Position numbers and translations under genes: made by a program
Part shown: piece by piece, positions 36,936 through 46,198 of the stretch
Position numbering within the stretch: position 1 is the stretch's first letter
How the letters are laid out: each line of letters begins with the position of its first letter
The notes under the pieces: model-generated
Database searches by the model: none
Seen by the model: the letters and a program-made list of their open reading frames with translations, nothing else
Told to the model about the DNA's origin: nothing
Assembly: GCF_937891065.1 (NCBI RefSeq)
Contig: NZ_CALAEQ010000268.1
Location: 1-64,000, forward strand
Direction of reading: 5' to 3'
Length of the DNA stretch: 64,000 bases
From: an uncultured Lutibacter sp.
GTDB lineage: Bacteria > Bacteroidota > Bacteroidia > Flavobacteriales > Flavobacteriaceae

Positions 36936-37611
36936 TTTCTTCACCAACCTTCAAATTAAACCTTCTTCTAAATAGATAAACTATAAAGTATAATATTGGT
37001 GTATCTAAAAGTGCAATAATTATTTTAAATAAAAATCCGCTAATAAGTAATGTTGAAAACAAGTTCCAAGGCAATACGCCAAAACTGCATAGTAAAGTAA
37101 CTACCGTTAATGTATCTATGAATTGAGATGAAAATGTTGAAAAATTATTCCGTAACCAAAGGTGTTTTCCTTTGGTTTTTCTTTTCCAAAAATGAAAGAT
37201 TCTGATATCAATAAACTGAGCAAATAAATATGCTAACATTGATGCTAAAACGGCAATAGGTGATAACCCGAAAACTTTAGTGAACAGCTCATTATTAATA
37301 GGAGAATTGTCAATAGCATTGGTGTAATTAGCTATTAAAATAATTACCATAGAGAAAAATGAAGCAAAAATACCAGCTATTACAACTTGATTGGCTTTCT
37401 TTTTACCATACATTTCTGAAATAATATCAGTAATTAAAAAGGTAATAGGATAGGGTAATATTCCAACTGAAAGTTCAAAGCGAAACCAACCAAATGGATT
37501 CCAATAAAAGAATTTTTGAAAAATTAAATTTGAAGCTACCAATGCAGCAATAAACATGGATGCAAGAATAAGATAGATTGTAAAGGCTTCAGATTTGTGT
37601 TTTGGATTCAT
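36922..37611 (-). CDS. queuosine precursor transporter (YhhQ/VUT_1 family)
   Basis: 229 aa from the ATG at 37609-37611 (MNPKHKSEAF). A longer frame to 37722 exists, but its extra 37 residues are not family-like and would overlap the fabD start. Six or so membrane helices are visible (IYLILASMFIAALVASNLI; LPYPITFLITDIISEMYGKK; VVIAGIFASFFSMVIIL; IAVLASMLAYLFAQFIDIR; FIDTLTVVTLLCSFG). The blocks ITDIISEMYGKKKANQVV and AQFIDIRIFHFWKRKTKGKHLWLRNN are characteristic of the 7-deazaguanine importer family. It would import preQ0/preQ1 for the QueA-dependent tRNA modification. Convergent overlap of 14 bp with the DUF2797 gene. Confidence 0.92.
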   Translation of the reverse strand: MNPKHKSEAFTIYLILASMFIAALVASNLIFQKFFYWNPFGWFRFELSVGILPYPITFLITDIISEMYGKKKANQVVIAGIFASFFSMVIILIANYTNAIDNSPINNELFTKVFGLSPIAVLASMLAYLFAQFIDIRIFHFWKRKTKGKHLWLRNNFSTFSSQFIDTLTVVTLLCSFGVLPWNLFSTLLISGFLFKIIIALLDTPILYFIVYLFRRRFNLKVGEEINLY

Positions 37612-37686
37612 AGTTTTTGGATTGTAACGAATATAATAAATAATTCCTACTTTTGCATTTTGAATAAATAACGAAATAGAATTAAG

Positions 37687-38565
37687 ATGAAAGCATATAT
37701 TTTTCCAGGTCAAGGAGCGCAATTTACAGGAATGGGTTTAGATTTATACAACAACTCTCCTTTAGCAAAAGAACTTTTTGATCAAGCAAATGAAATTTTA
37801 GGATTCAATATTACAGCTATTATGTTTGAAGGAACTGCTGAAGAATTGAAACAGACAAAAGTAACACAGCCAGCTATATTTTTACATTCAGTAATTTTAG
37901 CAAAAACATTAGGTGAAGATTTTAAGCCAGAAATGGTAGCGGGGCATTCTTTAGGTGAACTATCAGCTTTGGTAGCAAATGGGGTTTTAACTTTTGAAGA
38001 TGGACTTAGGTTGGTTTCAAAAAGAGCTTTAGCGATGCAAAAAGCCTGTGAAGCACAAGAATCTACAATGGCTGCAGTTTTAGGATTGGATGATGCTATT
38101 GTTGAAGAAATTTGCGCAAGTATTGATGGAATTGTGGTGGCTGCAAATTACAATTGTCCAGGACAATTGGTTATTTCAGGAGAAATTTCAGCAATTGATA
38201 AAGCGTGTGAATTATTGATTGAAAAAGGAGCAAAACGTGCCATAAAATTACCTGTAGGTGGTGCTTTTCATTCACCATTAATGGAGCCAGCAAGAGAAGA
38301 ATTAGCAGCAGCAATAAAGAACACAACATTTAGTAAGCCAATATGCCCAGTATATCAAAATGTTGTTGCAAAAGCAGTAACTAATTCTGATGAAATAAAA
38401 GAAAATTTAATAGCACAACTAACCGCGCCAGTTCGATGGACACAATCTGTTCAGCAAATGATTACTGATGGTGGTACTGAATTTTTTGAAGTTGGGCCTG
38501 GGAAAGTTTTACAAGGACTAATTAGAAAAATAGATAGAAGTGTTGCGGCAAGTAGCGTAGCATAA
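37687..38565 (+). CDS. fabD: ACP S-malonyltransferase
   Basis: 292 aa. Transfers malonyl from CoA to acyl carrier protein for fatty-acid synthesis. FPGQGAQFTGMG at the N-terminus and the nucleophile elbow GHSLGELSALVANG (Ser at about residue 92) are intact. GGAFHSPLMEPAREEL carries the catalytic His, and EVGPGKVLQGL is near the C-terminus. A -7-like TACTTTTG at 37648-37655 precedes it. Downstream lies an A/T-only inverted repeat (38569-38585 with 38594-38611) and then the ilv leader, so some fabD transcripts might read into ilv. Confidence 0.97.
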   Translation: MKAYIFPGQGAQFTGMGLDLYNNSPLAKELFDQANEILGFNITAIMFEGTAEELKQTKVTQPAIFLHSVILAKTLGEDFKPEMVAGHSLGELSALVANGVLTFEDGLRLVSKRALAMQKACEAQESTMAAVLGLDDAIVEEICASIDGIVVAANYNCPGQLVISGEISAIDKACELLIEKGAKRAIKLPVGGAFHSPLMEPAREELAAAIKNTTFSKPICPVYQNVVAKAVTNSDEIKENLIAQLTAPVRWTQSVQQMITDGGTEFFEVGPGKVLQGLIRKIDRSVAASSVA

Positions 38566-38636
38566 GTCTTATTTAATAAAAAATAGTGTAAAATATTTTT
38601 TTATTAAATAAATAATTTCATATTTGTCAAACATAA

Positions 38637-38702
38637 ATGAAAAACATAATTATCAATATTATTTCTATTAATGTCTCTGTGATTATTTCACAAGGAGGTT
38701 AG
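38637..38702 (+). CDS. ilv leader peptide 1 (Ile/Val-rich, 21 aa)
   Basis: A 21-codon frame starting ATG AAA AAC and ending GGA GGT TAG. It has eight Ile codons (residues 4, 5, 6, 8, 9, 11, 16, 17) and two Val codons (13, 15), no Leu. The last codons (GGAGGTT, 38694-38700) are also the segment that could pair with AACCTTCC (38733-38740) of the terminator stem. In the classical attenuation scheme, a ribosome stalled on scarce Ile- or Val-tRNA would leave that segment free and prevent termination. AT-rich DNA gives Ile codons by chance, so the call rests on the combination with the hairpins. Confidence 0.62.
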   Translation: MKNIIINIISINVSVIISQGG

Positions 38703-38731
38703 GAATGTTATTGTAGTTTATAAAAATTATA

Positions 38732-38765
38732 AAACCTTCCTGTTTAATTTCAGGGAGGTTTTTTT
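38732..38765 (+). terminator. ilv attenuator terminator 1
   Basis: AAACCTTCCTG (38732-38742) pairs with CAGGGAGGTTT (38751-38761), 11 bp with one G-U, 8-nt loop, then a seven-T run ending at 38765. GGAGGTT at the end of leader peptide 1 can alternatively pair with AACCTTCC (one-base bulge), breaking the stem. Confidence 0.82.
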
Positions 38766-38776
38766 ATTAGGTAAAT

Positions 38777-38836
38777 ATGAAATACAACAATAAAAATATT
38801 TTAATTCAAATTATAATTGTCAACTTAAAAAGTTGA
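38777..38836 (+). CDS. ilv leader peptide 2 (Ile/Leu/Val-rich, 19 aa)
   Basis: Frame encoding MKYNNKNILIQIIIVNLKS: five Ile, two Leu and one Val codons, eight of the last twelve residues. The TGA stop (38834-38836) is the first part of TGATGCA (38834-38840), which can pair perfectly with TGCATCA (38868-38874) inside terminator 2. It thus repeats the layout of leader 1: hungry codons, then a stop that overlaps the antiterminator segment, then a terminator. Probability of being real is raised by the repetition of the design, though each element alone is modest. Confidence 0.58.
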   Translation: MKYNNKNILIQIIIVNLKS

Positions 38837-38864
38837 TGCAAATTTTTAATGAGAAAAATTAAAG

Positions 38865-38895
38865 ACCTGCATCATAAAAAATGTAGGTTTTTTTT
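38865..38895 (+). terminator. ilv attenuator terminator 2
   Basis: ACCTGCAT (38865-38872) pairs with ATGTAGGT (38881-38888), 8 bp with one G-U, followed by an eight-T run (38888-38895). The competing structure is TGATGCA (38834-38840) with TGCATCA (38868-38874), closed inside by AATTTTT / AAAAATT (38841-38847 / 38854-38860). Confidence 0.72.
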
Positions 38896-38997
38896 ATTGT
38901 GTAATCATTGTAGAAATAAATATGTAATTACCATATTATCAATCATATAGAACTATTTAATGAATATTGGCTATTGTAAAATAAAACATAGGAAACC

Positions 38998-39026
38998 TTG
39001 CAAAAGAATTGACTCAATTAAATTTG
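38998..39026 (+). promoter_or_regulatory. proximal promoter of ilvD
   Basis: TTG at 38998-39000 and TAAATTTG at 39019-39026 (18-nt spacer) match the Bacteroidota promoter pattern and are nearly identical to the leu operon promoter. It lies downstream of both attenuators, so it would give attenuation-independent expression. Confidence 0.68.
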
Positions 39027-39090
39027 TATTTTCCTGTTAATTAAGTATTAGAGCAAGTTGTTTAAAATTATAAAAAAAGTACTAAAATAA

Positions 39091-40773
39091 ATGCAATTAA
39101 ATAAATATAGTAAAAGAGTAACTCAAGACCCAACTCAACCAGCTTCACAAGCAATGTTATATGCAGTTGGTCTATCTGATAATGATATGAAAAAGCCACA
39201 AGTGGGTATTGCAAGTACTGGTTTTGATGGAAACCCTTGTAATATGCATTTGAACGGAATAGCATCAAAAATTAAAGCAGAGGTAAATAAATTAGATCAA
39301 GTTGGATTAATATTTAATACTATTGGTGTAAGTGATGGTATTTCTATGGGAACTTCAGGAATGAATTATTCTTTACCCTCTCGTGATGTGATTGCAGATT
39401 CTATTGAAATAGTAATGAATGCTCAAAGTTACGACGGTTTGGTAACGGTTGTTGGTTGTGATAAAAATATGCCAGGAGCTATTATGGCAATGTTGCGTTT
39501 AAACAGGCCTTCATTAATGGTATATGGAGGAACTATTGCTTCAGGAAACTATAAAGGTCAAAAATTAAATATTGTTTCTGCTTTTGAAGCTTTAGGTCAA
39601 AAATTATCAGGTGATATTTCAGAAGAAGATTATAAAGAAATTATAAAAAATGCCATTCCAGGTGCAGGTGCCTGTGGTGGAATGTATACTGCAAATACCA
39701 TGGCTTCATCTATAGAAGCTTTAGGGTTTGCATTGCCTTACAATTCATCTATCCCTGCTGAAAACCCTTATAAAGGAGATGAAAGTGAACGAATTGCGGC
39801 TGCTATTAAAAACTTATTGGAACTAGATTTAAAACCTTTAGATATTATTACTAAAAAGTCGTTGGAAAATGCGGTTGCTTTGGTAAATGCTCTAGGAGGT
39901 TCAACAAATGCAGTTTTACATTATTTAGCTATTGCACATGCTGCTGGAATTGAATTTACATTAGATGATTTTCAGCGTGTAAGCGATAGAACTCCGTTAA
40001 TTGCCGATTTAAAACCTAGCGGTGAATATTTAATGGAAGATGTTCATGGTGTTGGAGGAACTCCAGCTGTGATGAAGTATTTGTTAGAAAAAGGGTATTT
40101 ACATGGTGATTGTATGACCGTTACAGGTAAAACGCTAGCTGAAAATTTAGCCAATGTAAAAGCATTAAGTTTTGAAGATGATCAGCAAGTAATTCACCCA
40201 ACAGAAAGAGCCTTAAAATCTTCCGGAAACCTTCAAATTTTATTTGGAAACCTTGCTTTAGAAGGTTCTGTCGCTAAAATTAGTGGTAAAGAAGGAAATT
40301 TATTTGAAGGGAAAGCAGTTGTTTTTGATGGTGAAGATAATGCAAATGCAGGAATTGGTGCAGGAAAAGTATCAAGAGGTGATGTAGTTGTAATAAGATA
40401 TGTTGGACCAAGAGGTGGACCAGGAATGCCAGAAATGTTAAAACCTACTTCTATGATTATGGGAGCTGGATTAGGGAAATCAGTAGCATTAATTACTGAC
40501 GGTCGTTTTTCAGGAGGAACACATGGTTTTGTAGTTGGTCATATAACACCAGAAGCCCAATCAGGAGGTGCAATTGCTCTGATAAAAGATGGGGACATTA
40601 TTGTTATTGATGCTACAACTAAAACCATCAACGTACAATTAACAGATGCTGAATTAGCTGAAAGAAAATCAAAATGGACTGCACCAGCATTAAAACATAC
40701 AAAAGGAATATTATATAAATATGCTAAAACCGTTTCTTCAGCTTCTGAAGGCTGTGTAACGGATAAATTTTAA
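39091..40773 (+). CDS. ilvD: dihydroxy-acid dehydratase
   Basis: 560 aa, normal length. Iron-sulfur enzyme converting 2,3-dihydroxy-isovalerate and -methylvalerate to the 2-oxoacid precursors of valine/leucine and isoleucine. Fe-S Cys residues lie in [20 protein letters not shown] and [14 protein letters not shown]. The C-terminal block [23 protein letters not shown] is typical. First gene of ilvDBNCA; ilvB starts 4 bp after its stop. Confidence 0.98.
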   Translation: MQLNKYSKRVTQDPTQPASQAMLYAVGLSDNDMKKPQVGIASTGFDGNPCNMHLNGIASKIKAEVNKLDQVGLIFNTIGVSDGISMGTSGMNYSLPSRDVIADSIEIVMNAQSYDGLVTVVGCDKNMPGAIMAMLRLNRPSLMVYGGTIASGNYKGQKLNIVSAFEALGQKLSGDISEEDYKEIIKNAIPGAGACGGMYTANTMASSIEALGFALPYNSSIPAENPYKGDESERIAAAIKNLLELDLKPLDIITKKSLENAVALVNALGGSTNAVLHYLAIAHAAGIEFTLDDFQRVSDRTPLIADLKPSGEYLMEDVHGVGGTPAVMKYLLEKGYLHGDCMTVTGKTLAENLANVKALSFEDDQQVIHPTERALKSSGNLQILFGNLALEGSVAKISGKEGNLFEGKAVVFDGEDNANAGIGAGKVSRGDVVVIRYVGPRGGPGMPEMLKPTSMIMGAGLGKSVALITDGRFSGGTHGFVVGHITPEAQSGGAIALIKDGDIIVIDATTKTINVQLTDAELAERKSKWTAPALKHTKGILYKYAKTVSSASEGCVTDKF

Positions 40774-40777
40774 ATAT

Positions 40778-42511
40778 ATGGAGACTTTGAATACAAAAGT
40801 TAATGAGGTGAAAACTTCAAAAACTGTAAAAATAACAGGAGCTGAAGCAGTAATTAAATGTTTATTGGCTGAAGGAGTAGATTTGGCTTATGGTTACCCT
40901 GGTGGTGCTATTATGCCTGTGTACGATGAAATTTACAAATATCAGGATCAATTTCATCATGTGTTAACACGTCATGAACAAGGTGCAATACACGCAGCAC
41001 AAGGTTTTGCACGTGTAACAGGAAAAGTAGGGATGGTTTTTGCAACTTCTGGCCCTGGAGCAACTAATTTAGTAACGGGTATTGCTGATGCTCAAATAGA
41101 TTCAACTCCGTTGGTTTGTATAACTGGCCAAGTTGGATCACATTTATTGGGTTCTGATGCTTTTCAAGAAACAGATATTATTGGTATCTCAACTCCAGTT
41201 ACTAAATGGAATTATCAAGTTACCAAAGCTTCAGAAATTCCTGAAATAATTGCCAAAGCGTTTTATATTGCAAAATCGGGTCGTCCAGGTCCAGTTTTAA
41301 TTGATATCACAAAAGATGCGCAGTTTGGAGAATTAGATTATTCATATAAAAAATGTGAGAAAGTTAGAAGTTATAAAGCTGTTCCAAAATTAAATATTGA
41401 AAAGGTTAAAGAAGCTGCGGAGTTAATTAATAGCGCAAAAAAACCATTTATAGTTTGGGGACAAGGTGTTATTCTTGGTGGAGCAGAGCAAGAGTTCAAA
41501 AAATTTATTGAAAAAACTAATATACCGTCGGCTTGTACAGGTTTAGGTCTTTCAGCATTGGAAACGGCACATCCGTTACATGTTGGAATGGTTGGGATGC
41601 ACGGAAATTATGCACCAAATGTTTTAACTAATTCGTGTGATGTTTTGATTGCTATTGGAATGCGTTTTGACGATAGGGTTACTGGAAATTTAGCAACCTA
41701 CGCAAAACAAGCCAAAGTTATTCATTTTGAAATTGACCCTGCTGAAGTTGATAAAAATGTAAAAACTGATATTGCTGTTATAGCGGATGTTAAAGAAACA
41801 TTGACTAAAATTATGCAGTTTGTAGATAAAGGTGAGCATAAAGAATGGATGACAGCGTTTGATAAGTTATATCAAATTGAAGTAAATGAAGTAATTAACG
41901 ATCAGTTAAATCCTACAAAACAAGGATTAACTATGGGTGAAGTTTTAGGAGGAATCAACAAAGAAACGAATGGAGATGCCATTATAGTTTCAGATGTTGG
42001 TCAGCATCAAATGTTTGCTTGGCGTTATGCTAATTTTGTAAAAACAAGAAGCAATGTAACTTCAGGAGGTTTAGGAACTATGGGATTTGCATTACCAGCA
42101 GCTATCGGTGCAAAAATGGGAGCGCCAGATCGTGAAGTGGTTGCTATTATTGGTGATGGAGGTTATCAAATGACGTGTAATGAATTGGGGACTATTCTTC
42201 AAACAAAAGCCGCAGTTAAAATTGTGGTTTTAAATAATAGTTATTTAGGAATGGTACGTCAATGGCAAGAGTTATTTTTTGACAAGCGGTATGCTTCAAC
42301 AGAAATGGTAAGTCCAAATTTTGTGAAACTAGCAGAAGCTTATGATATTGAAGCTGTTAAGGTTTCAAAAAGAGAAGATTTAGCAGGCGCTATAAAAACA
42401 ATGATGGCATCAAAAGAAGCCTATTTTTTGGAAGTTGTTATAGAACAAGAAGATAATATATTTCCAATGATACCAACAGGAGCAAGTGTTTCAGATATAA
42501 GATTAAGTTAA
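40778..42511 (+). CDS. ilvB: acetolactate synthase large (catalytic) subunit
   Basis: 577 aa. ThDP-dependent enzyme making 2-acetolactate or 2-aceto-2-hydroxybutyrate. GAEAVIKCLLAEGVDLAYGYPGGAIMPVYDE at the N-terminus contains the pyrimidine-domain start. The catalytic Glu lies in LTRHEQGAIHAA, the ThDP/Mg motif is GDGGYQMTCNELGTI (about residues 459-473), and MVRQWQELFF is the conserved acetolactate-synthase segment. ilvN follows after 2 bp, as expected for a holoenzyme pair. Confidence 0.97.
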   Translation: METLNTKVNEVKTSKTVKITGAEAVIKCLLAEGVDLAYGYPGGAIMPVYDEIYKYQDQFHHVLTRHEQGAIHAAQGFARVTGKVGMVFATSGPGATNLVTGIADAQIDSTPLVCITGQVGSHLLGSDAFQETDIIGISTPVTKWNYQVTKASEIPEIIAKAFYIAKSGRPGPVLIDITKDAQFGELDYSYKKCEKVRSYKAVPKLNIEKVKEAAELINSAKKPFIVWGQGVILGGAEQEFKKFIEKTNIPSACTGLGLSALETAHPLHVGMVGMHGNYAPNVLTNSCDVLIAIGMRFDDRVTGNLATYAKQAKVIHFEIDPAEVDKNVKTDIAVIADVKETLTKIMQFVDKGEHKEWMTAFDKLYQIEVNEVINDQLNPTKQGLTMGEVLGGINKETNGDAIIVSDVGQHQMFAWRYANFVKTRSNVTSGGLGTMGFALPAAIGAKMGAPDREVVAIIGDGGYQMTCNELGTILQTKAAVKIVVLNNSYLGMVRQWQELFFDKRYASTEMVSPNFVKLAEAYDIEAVKVSKREDLAGAIKTMMASKEAYFLEVVIEQEDNIFPMIPTGASVSDIRLS

Positions 42512-42513
42512 TT

Positions 42514-43035
42514 ATGGAAGAGAATAAAAATTTTACAGTTTCAGTTTACACTGAAAATAATATAGGAATATTAAATCGCCTTTCGGCAATATTTTTAAAA
42601 CGTCATATTAATATTGAAAGTATGACTGTTTCTAAATCTGAAATAGAGCATGTTCATAGATTTACATTTGTAGTAATTGTGCCAGAAACGTTGATTAGAA
42701 AAGTGGTTCTTCAGTTAGAAAAACAAATTGAAGTTATTGGCGCTTATTATCACACTGAAGATGAAATTATTTATCATGAAACAGCCTTATTTAAAATTTC
42801 TTCAGAACATTTATACGATGATAAAATTCAAGATAAAATGAAATTTAGAAGAGCGCACATTATTTCTATTACAGAACGATGGTTTGTAATAGAAGCAAGT
42901 GGTTTAAAAGAAGACATAGATAATATGTATGAAAAATTAAAACCATTTGGCTTATTACAATTTGTGCGATCAGGACGAATTGCAATTACAAAGCCTAAAA
43001 TGGCAATATCAGAAATATTAGCAGAGATTAATTAA
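42514..43035 (+). CDS. ilvN: acetolactate synthase small (regulatory) subunit
   Basis: 173 aa. An ACT domain at about residues 7-80 ([34 protein letters not shown]) binds the feedback inhibitor valine. The C-terminal domain ends in GRIAITKP. It regulates the upstream catalytic subunit. Lengths of 160-190 are usual. Located between ilvB and ilvC. Confidence 0.95.
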   Translation: MEENKNFTVSVYTENNIGILNRLSAIFLKRHINIESMTVSKSEIEHVHRFTFVVIVPETLIRKVVLQLEKQIEVIGAYYHTEDEIIYHETALFKISSEHLYDDKIQDKMKFRRAHIISITERWFVIEASGLKEDIDNMYEKLKPFGLLQFVRSGRIAITKPKMAISEILAEIN

Positions 43036-43054
43036 AAGAATAAAAAATATAAAA

Positions 43055-44527
43055 ATGGCAAATTATTTTAACACACTTTCTTTAAGAGATAAATTAGATC
43101 AATTAGGAAAATGTAGATTTATGGAATCTTCAGAATTTAGTGAAGGTGTTGAAGCATTAAAAGGTAAAAAAATTGTGATTGTTGGTTGTGGAGCTCAAGG
43201 TTTAAACCAAGGTTTAAATATGAGAGATTCAGGATTGGACGTTTCTTATACATTAAGACCAGCAGCAATTTCAGAAAAAAGACAATCGTTTTTAAATGCA
43301 TCTCAAAACAATTTTAGTGTTGGTACGTATGAAGAAATGATTCCAACGGCTGATTTGTTAATTAACTTAACGCCTGATAAACAACATACTGCTGTAGTTT
43401 CTGCTGTAATGCCTTTAATGAAAAAAGGTGCTACGTTATCATATTCTCACGGTTTTAATATAGTTGAAGAAGGAATGCAAGTTCGTAAAGATATAACGGT
43501 TATTATGGTTGCTCCAAAATCACCAGGTTCTGAAGTTCGTGAAGAATTTAAGAGAGGTTTTGGTGTGCCAACATTAATTGCTGTGCATCCTGAAAATGAT
43601 CCAGAAGGAAAAGGATGGGATTATGCAAAAGCATACGCTGTAGGAACTGGAGGTCATACTGCAGGAGTTTTAGAATCATCTTTTGTTGCTGAAGTAAAAT
43701 CAGATTTAATGGGTGAACAAACAATTCTTTGTGGTTTGTTACAAACAGGTTCTATTTTATGTTTCGATAAAATGGTTGCTGAAGGGATTGATAAAGGTTA
43801 TGCTTCAAAATTAATTCAATACGGTTGGGAAACAGTTACAGAAGCCTTAAAATATGGTGGAATTACAAATATGATGGATCGTTTATCTAATCCTGCAAAA
43901 GTTGCCGCATTTGAAGTTTCAGAAGAATTAAAAGATATAATGCGTCCTCTTTTTCAAAAACATATGGATGATATTATGTCTGGTCATTTTTCAAAAACAA
44001 TGATGGAAGATTGGGCAAATGACGATGTCAATTTGTTAACTTGGAGAGCCGCAACTGGTGAAACTGCCTTTGAAAAAACACCTGCTTCCGCTGTTGATAT
44101 TTCAGAACAAGAATATTTTGATAATGGTGTGTTAATGGTTGCAATGGTTAAAGCTGGTGTAGAATTAGCTTTTGAAGCAATGACAGAATCAGGAATTATT
44201 GAAGAATCTGCATATTATGAATCGTTACACGAAACACCTTTAATTGCAAATACAATTGCAAGAAAAAAATTATTTGAAATGAATCGTGTAATTTCTGATA
44301 CTGCGGAGTACGGTTGTTATTTATTTGACCACGCTTGTAAGCCTTTAATTGCTGATTATGTGAAAAATGCACCTAGTAATTTAATTGGAAGATCTTTTAA
44401 TGATGGCTCAAATAGTGTTGATAATAAAGAATTAATTGAGGTAAACTCAGCAATTAGAAATCACCCAGTAGAAGATATTGGAGCATATTTACGAGAGTCT
44501 ATGACTGCGATGATAAAAATAGTTTAA
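43055..44527 (+). CDS. ilvC: ketol-acid reductoisomerase (class II, long form)
   Basis: 490 aa, the long class II type like E. coli IlvC (491) rather than the 330-aa class I. The NADPH-binding Rossmann start is [22 protein letters not shown] (about 39-60). Further blocks are [50 protein letters not shown] and two knotted helical domains with duplicated [25 protein letters not shown] segments. It isomerises and reduces acetolactate products in the Ile/Val pathway. Confidence 0.97.
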   Translation: MANYFNTLSLRDKLDQLGKCRFMESSEFSEGVEALKGKKIVIVGCGAQGLNQGLNMRDSGLDVSYTLRPAAISEKRQSFLNASQNNFSVGTYEEMIPTADLLINLTPDKQHTAVVSAVMPLMKKGATLSYSHGFNIVEEGMQVRKDITVIMVAPKSPGSEVREEFKRGFGVPTLIAVHPENDPEGKGWDYAKAYAVGTGGHTAGVLESSFVAEVKSDLMGEQTILCGLLQTGSILCFDKMVAEGIDKGYASKLIQYGWETVTEALKYGGITNMMDRLSNPAKVAAFEVSEELKDIMRPLFQKHMDDIMSGHFSKTMMEDWANDDVNLLTWRAATGETAFEKTPASAVDISEQEYFDNGVLMVAMVKAGVELAFEAMTESGIIEESAYYESLHETPLIANTIARKKLFEMNRVISDTAEYGCYLFDHACKPLIADYVKNAPSNLIGRSFNDGSNSVDNKELIEVNSAIRNHPVEDIGAYLRESMTAMIKIV

Positions 44528-44551
44528 TTTAAATTTTGTAATAACCTTTTA

Positions 44552-45814
44552 TTGGAAACAACTATCAAAAATAGCATTTCATTAGAAAAAATATATAAAG
44601 CTCAACATAATATCAAAGGAGTTGTAGAACAAACTCCTTTGGTTTTTATGAAGAATTTTTCTGAGCGTTATCAAGCTAAAATCTACTTTAAAAGAGAAGA
44701 TTTACAAGTAGTTCGTTCTTATAAAATTAGAGGTGCTTATAATAAAATTCAAGGTTTATCAAAAGATGAATTAGAAAACGGAATTGTTTGCGCAAGTGCT
44801 GGTAATCATGCGCAAGGAGTTGCTTATGCTTGTCAGAAATTAAAAGTTCAAGGAACTATTTTTATGCCTGTAACAACATCGCATCAAAAAATTGATCAGG
44901 TAAAAATGTTTGGTAGGGAGTTCGTTTCAATTCAACTTTTTGGAGATAGTTTTGATGATAGTCAGAAAGCAGCAGCAGAATTTTGTGAAACAACTAAGAG
45001 TACATTTGTACATCCTTTTGATGATTTAGATGTAATTGCTGGACAAGGAACTGTTGGTTTAGAAATATTAAATGATAGTAAATCTCAAATAGATTATCTA
45101 TTTCTTCCAGTTGGTGGTGGAGGTTTAGCTTCAGGTGTTGGTAGTGTTTTTAAAGCGTTAAGTCCGTTAACAAAAATTATTGGTGTTGAACCAGCTGGTG
45201 CACCTTCTTTAACTAACTCTTTAAAAAAAGGCGTAAATACTACGTTAAATGAGATAGATAATTTTGTAGATGGAGCTGCGGTAAAAAGAATTGGTGAATT
45301 AAATTTTGAAATTTGTAAAAATTTATTGGATAGTACAGATTTAATTTGCGAAGGACTTATTTGTTCAACAATTTTAAAAGTATATAATGAAAATGCGATG
45401 GTTGTTGAGCCTGCTGGAGCATTATCTATAGCTGCTCTTGAAGATTATAAAGAAGAAATAAAAGGAAAAACAATTGTTTGTGTTGTGAGCGGTGGTAATA
45501 ATGATATTACCCGAATGGAAGAAATGAAAGAACGAGCGTTATTTTATGAAGGATTAAAGCATTATTTTATCATTAAATTTCCACAGAGAGCAGGAGCTTT
45601 AAAAGAATTTGTGGTTGATGTTTTAGGCCCGAATGATGATATTGCCTATTTTGAATATACAAAAAAGCATAACAGAGATAAAGGTCCGGCTGTGGTTGGA
45701 ATTGAATTGGATTCAAAAGAAGATTTTGAACCACTTTTGTCAAGAATGAAACAAAAAGGATTTTTAGGTGAATATTTGAATGAGAAACCTGAGTTGTTTC
45801 AGTTTTTAGTTTAA
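44552..45814 (+). CDS. ilvA: threonine ammonia-lyase (threonine dehydratase)
   Basis: 420 aa. Deaminates threonine to 2-oxobutanoate, the entry to isoleucine. The PLP Lys is in RSYKIRGAYNKI; the glycine-rich cofactor loop is FLPVGGGGLASGVG; CASAGNHAQGVAYACQKL and VVSGGNNDITRMEEM are further type II PLP blocks. The C-terminal 90 residues are a single ACT-like regulatory domain (HYFIIKFPQRAGALKEFV), as in Bacillus-type IlvA rather than the longer E. coli form. No ATG fits; translation probably starts at the TTG at 44552 (next upstream in-frame stop at 44545-44547 region leaves little choice). Confidence 0.95.
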   Translation: METTIKNSISLEKIYKAQHNIKGVVEQTPLVFMKNFSERYQAKIYFKREDLQVVRSYKIRGAYNKIQGLSKDELENGIVCASAGNHAQGVAYACQKLKVQGTIFMPVTTSHQKIDQVKMFGREFVSIQLFGDSFDDSQKAAAEFCETTKSTFVHPFDDLDVIAGQGTVGLEILNDSKSQIDYLFLPVGGGGLASGVGSVFKALSPLTKIIGVEPAGAPSLTNSLKKGVNTTLNEIDNFVDGAAVKRIGELNFEICKNLLDSTDLICEGLICSTILKVYNENAMVVEPAGALSIAALEDYKEEIKGKTIVCVVSGGNNDITRMEEMKERALFYEGLKHYFIIKFPQRAGALKEFVVDVLGPNDDIAYFEYTKKHNRDKGPAVVGIELDSKEDFEPLLSRMKQKGFLGEYLNEKPELFQFLV

Positions 45815-46198
45815 ATAACAAAAAATAGACAATTTGTTAAATAATTAACAAACTTAATAGCGTCTAAAATATTTTATGTACTATTGTACCAATGAAAATA
45901 AATAATTTAAATACAACTGTAAATTTCCCCCGCTGCTTTGCTGACGTTTATCGCTGTGCGCGCTAATTATTCCTTATAAAAACAGTTTATTAATTTTCAT
46001 TTATCACTAAATTATTTTGCAATCACTTTCTAACATCATATTTATTTCAGCTTTAACACTAATTGTTTTAGAAGTATTAGTGCTACGCTTTTCCATTCGC
46101 CGCCGTCCCTTGAGGGCGTAATCTTATTTTGAAAACGATGCGTTCGTTTTCCCTCTCAAACAACATCAATTAATTTTTTAACATTTAAAAAGTAAACA
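45815..46198. other. 384-bp gap between ilvA and the arginine operon, with unusually GC-rich patches
   Basis: Most of the gap is AT-rich, but 45928-45965 (CCCCCGCTGCTTTGCTGACG and onwards to TGTGCGCGC) and 46081-46112 (ATTCGCCGCCGTCCCTTGAG region) are far richer in GC than neighbouring DNA. A hairpin GAAAACGA / TCGTTTTC is at 46131-46138 / 46144-46151. I find no gene, RNA family or convincing promoter; the arg operon promoter should be here but is not obvious. Confidence 0.4.

Larger units (their letters stand above)
38566..39090 (+). promoter_or_regulatory. ilv operon leader region with two tandem attenuators and a proximal promoter
   Basis: 525 bp between fabD and ilvD. In order: an A/T inverted repeat (38569-38585 / 38594-38611) that may end fabD transcripts; a weak -7-like CATATTTG (38619-38626); leader peptide 1 (38637-38702); terminator 1 (38732-38765); leader peptide 2 (38777-38836); terminator 2 (38865-38895); and a good promoter (38998-39026) about 65 bp before ilvD. 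Each terminator has an upstream segment that could form a competing antiterminator and overlaps the end of its leader peptide. Confidence 0.7.

Noticed and set aside
37612..37722. N-terminal extension of the queuosine-precursor transporter
   Set aside because: The additional 37 residues are not hydrophobic-helix-like family sequence, and the region contains the fabD promoter and start; the ATG at 37611 fits the family.
38849..38950. A third short frame (33 codons) after leader peptide 2
   Set aside because: It spans the second terminator hairpin and T run, its Ile/Leu/Val codons come only at the end, and no third terminator follows; probably chance in AT-rich DNA.
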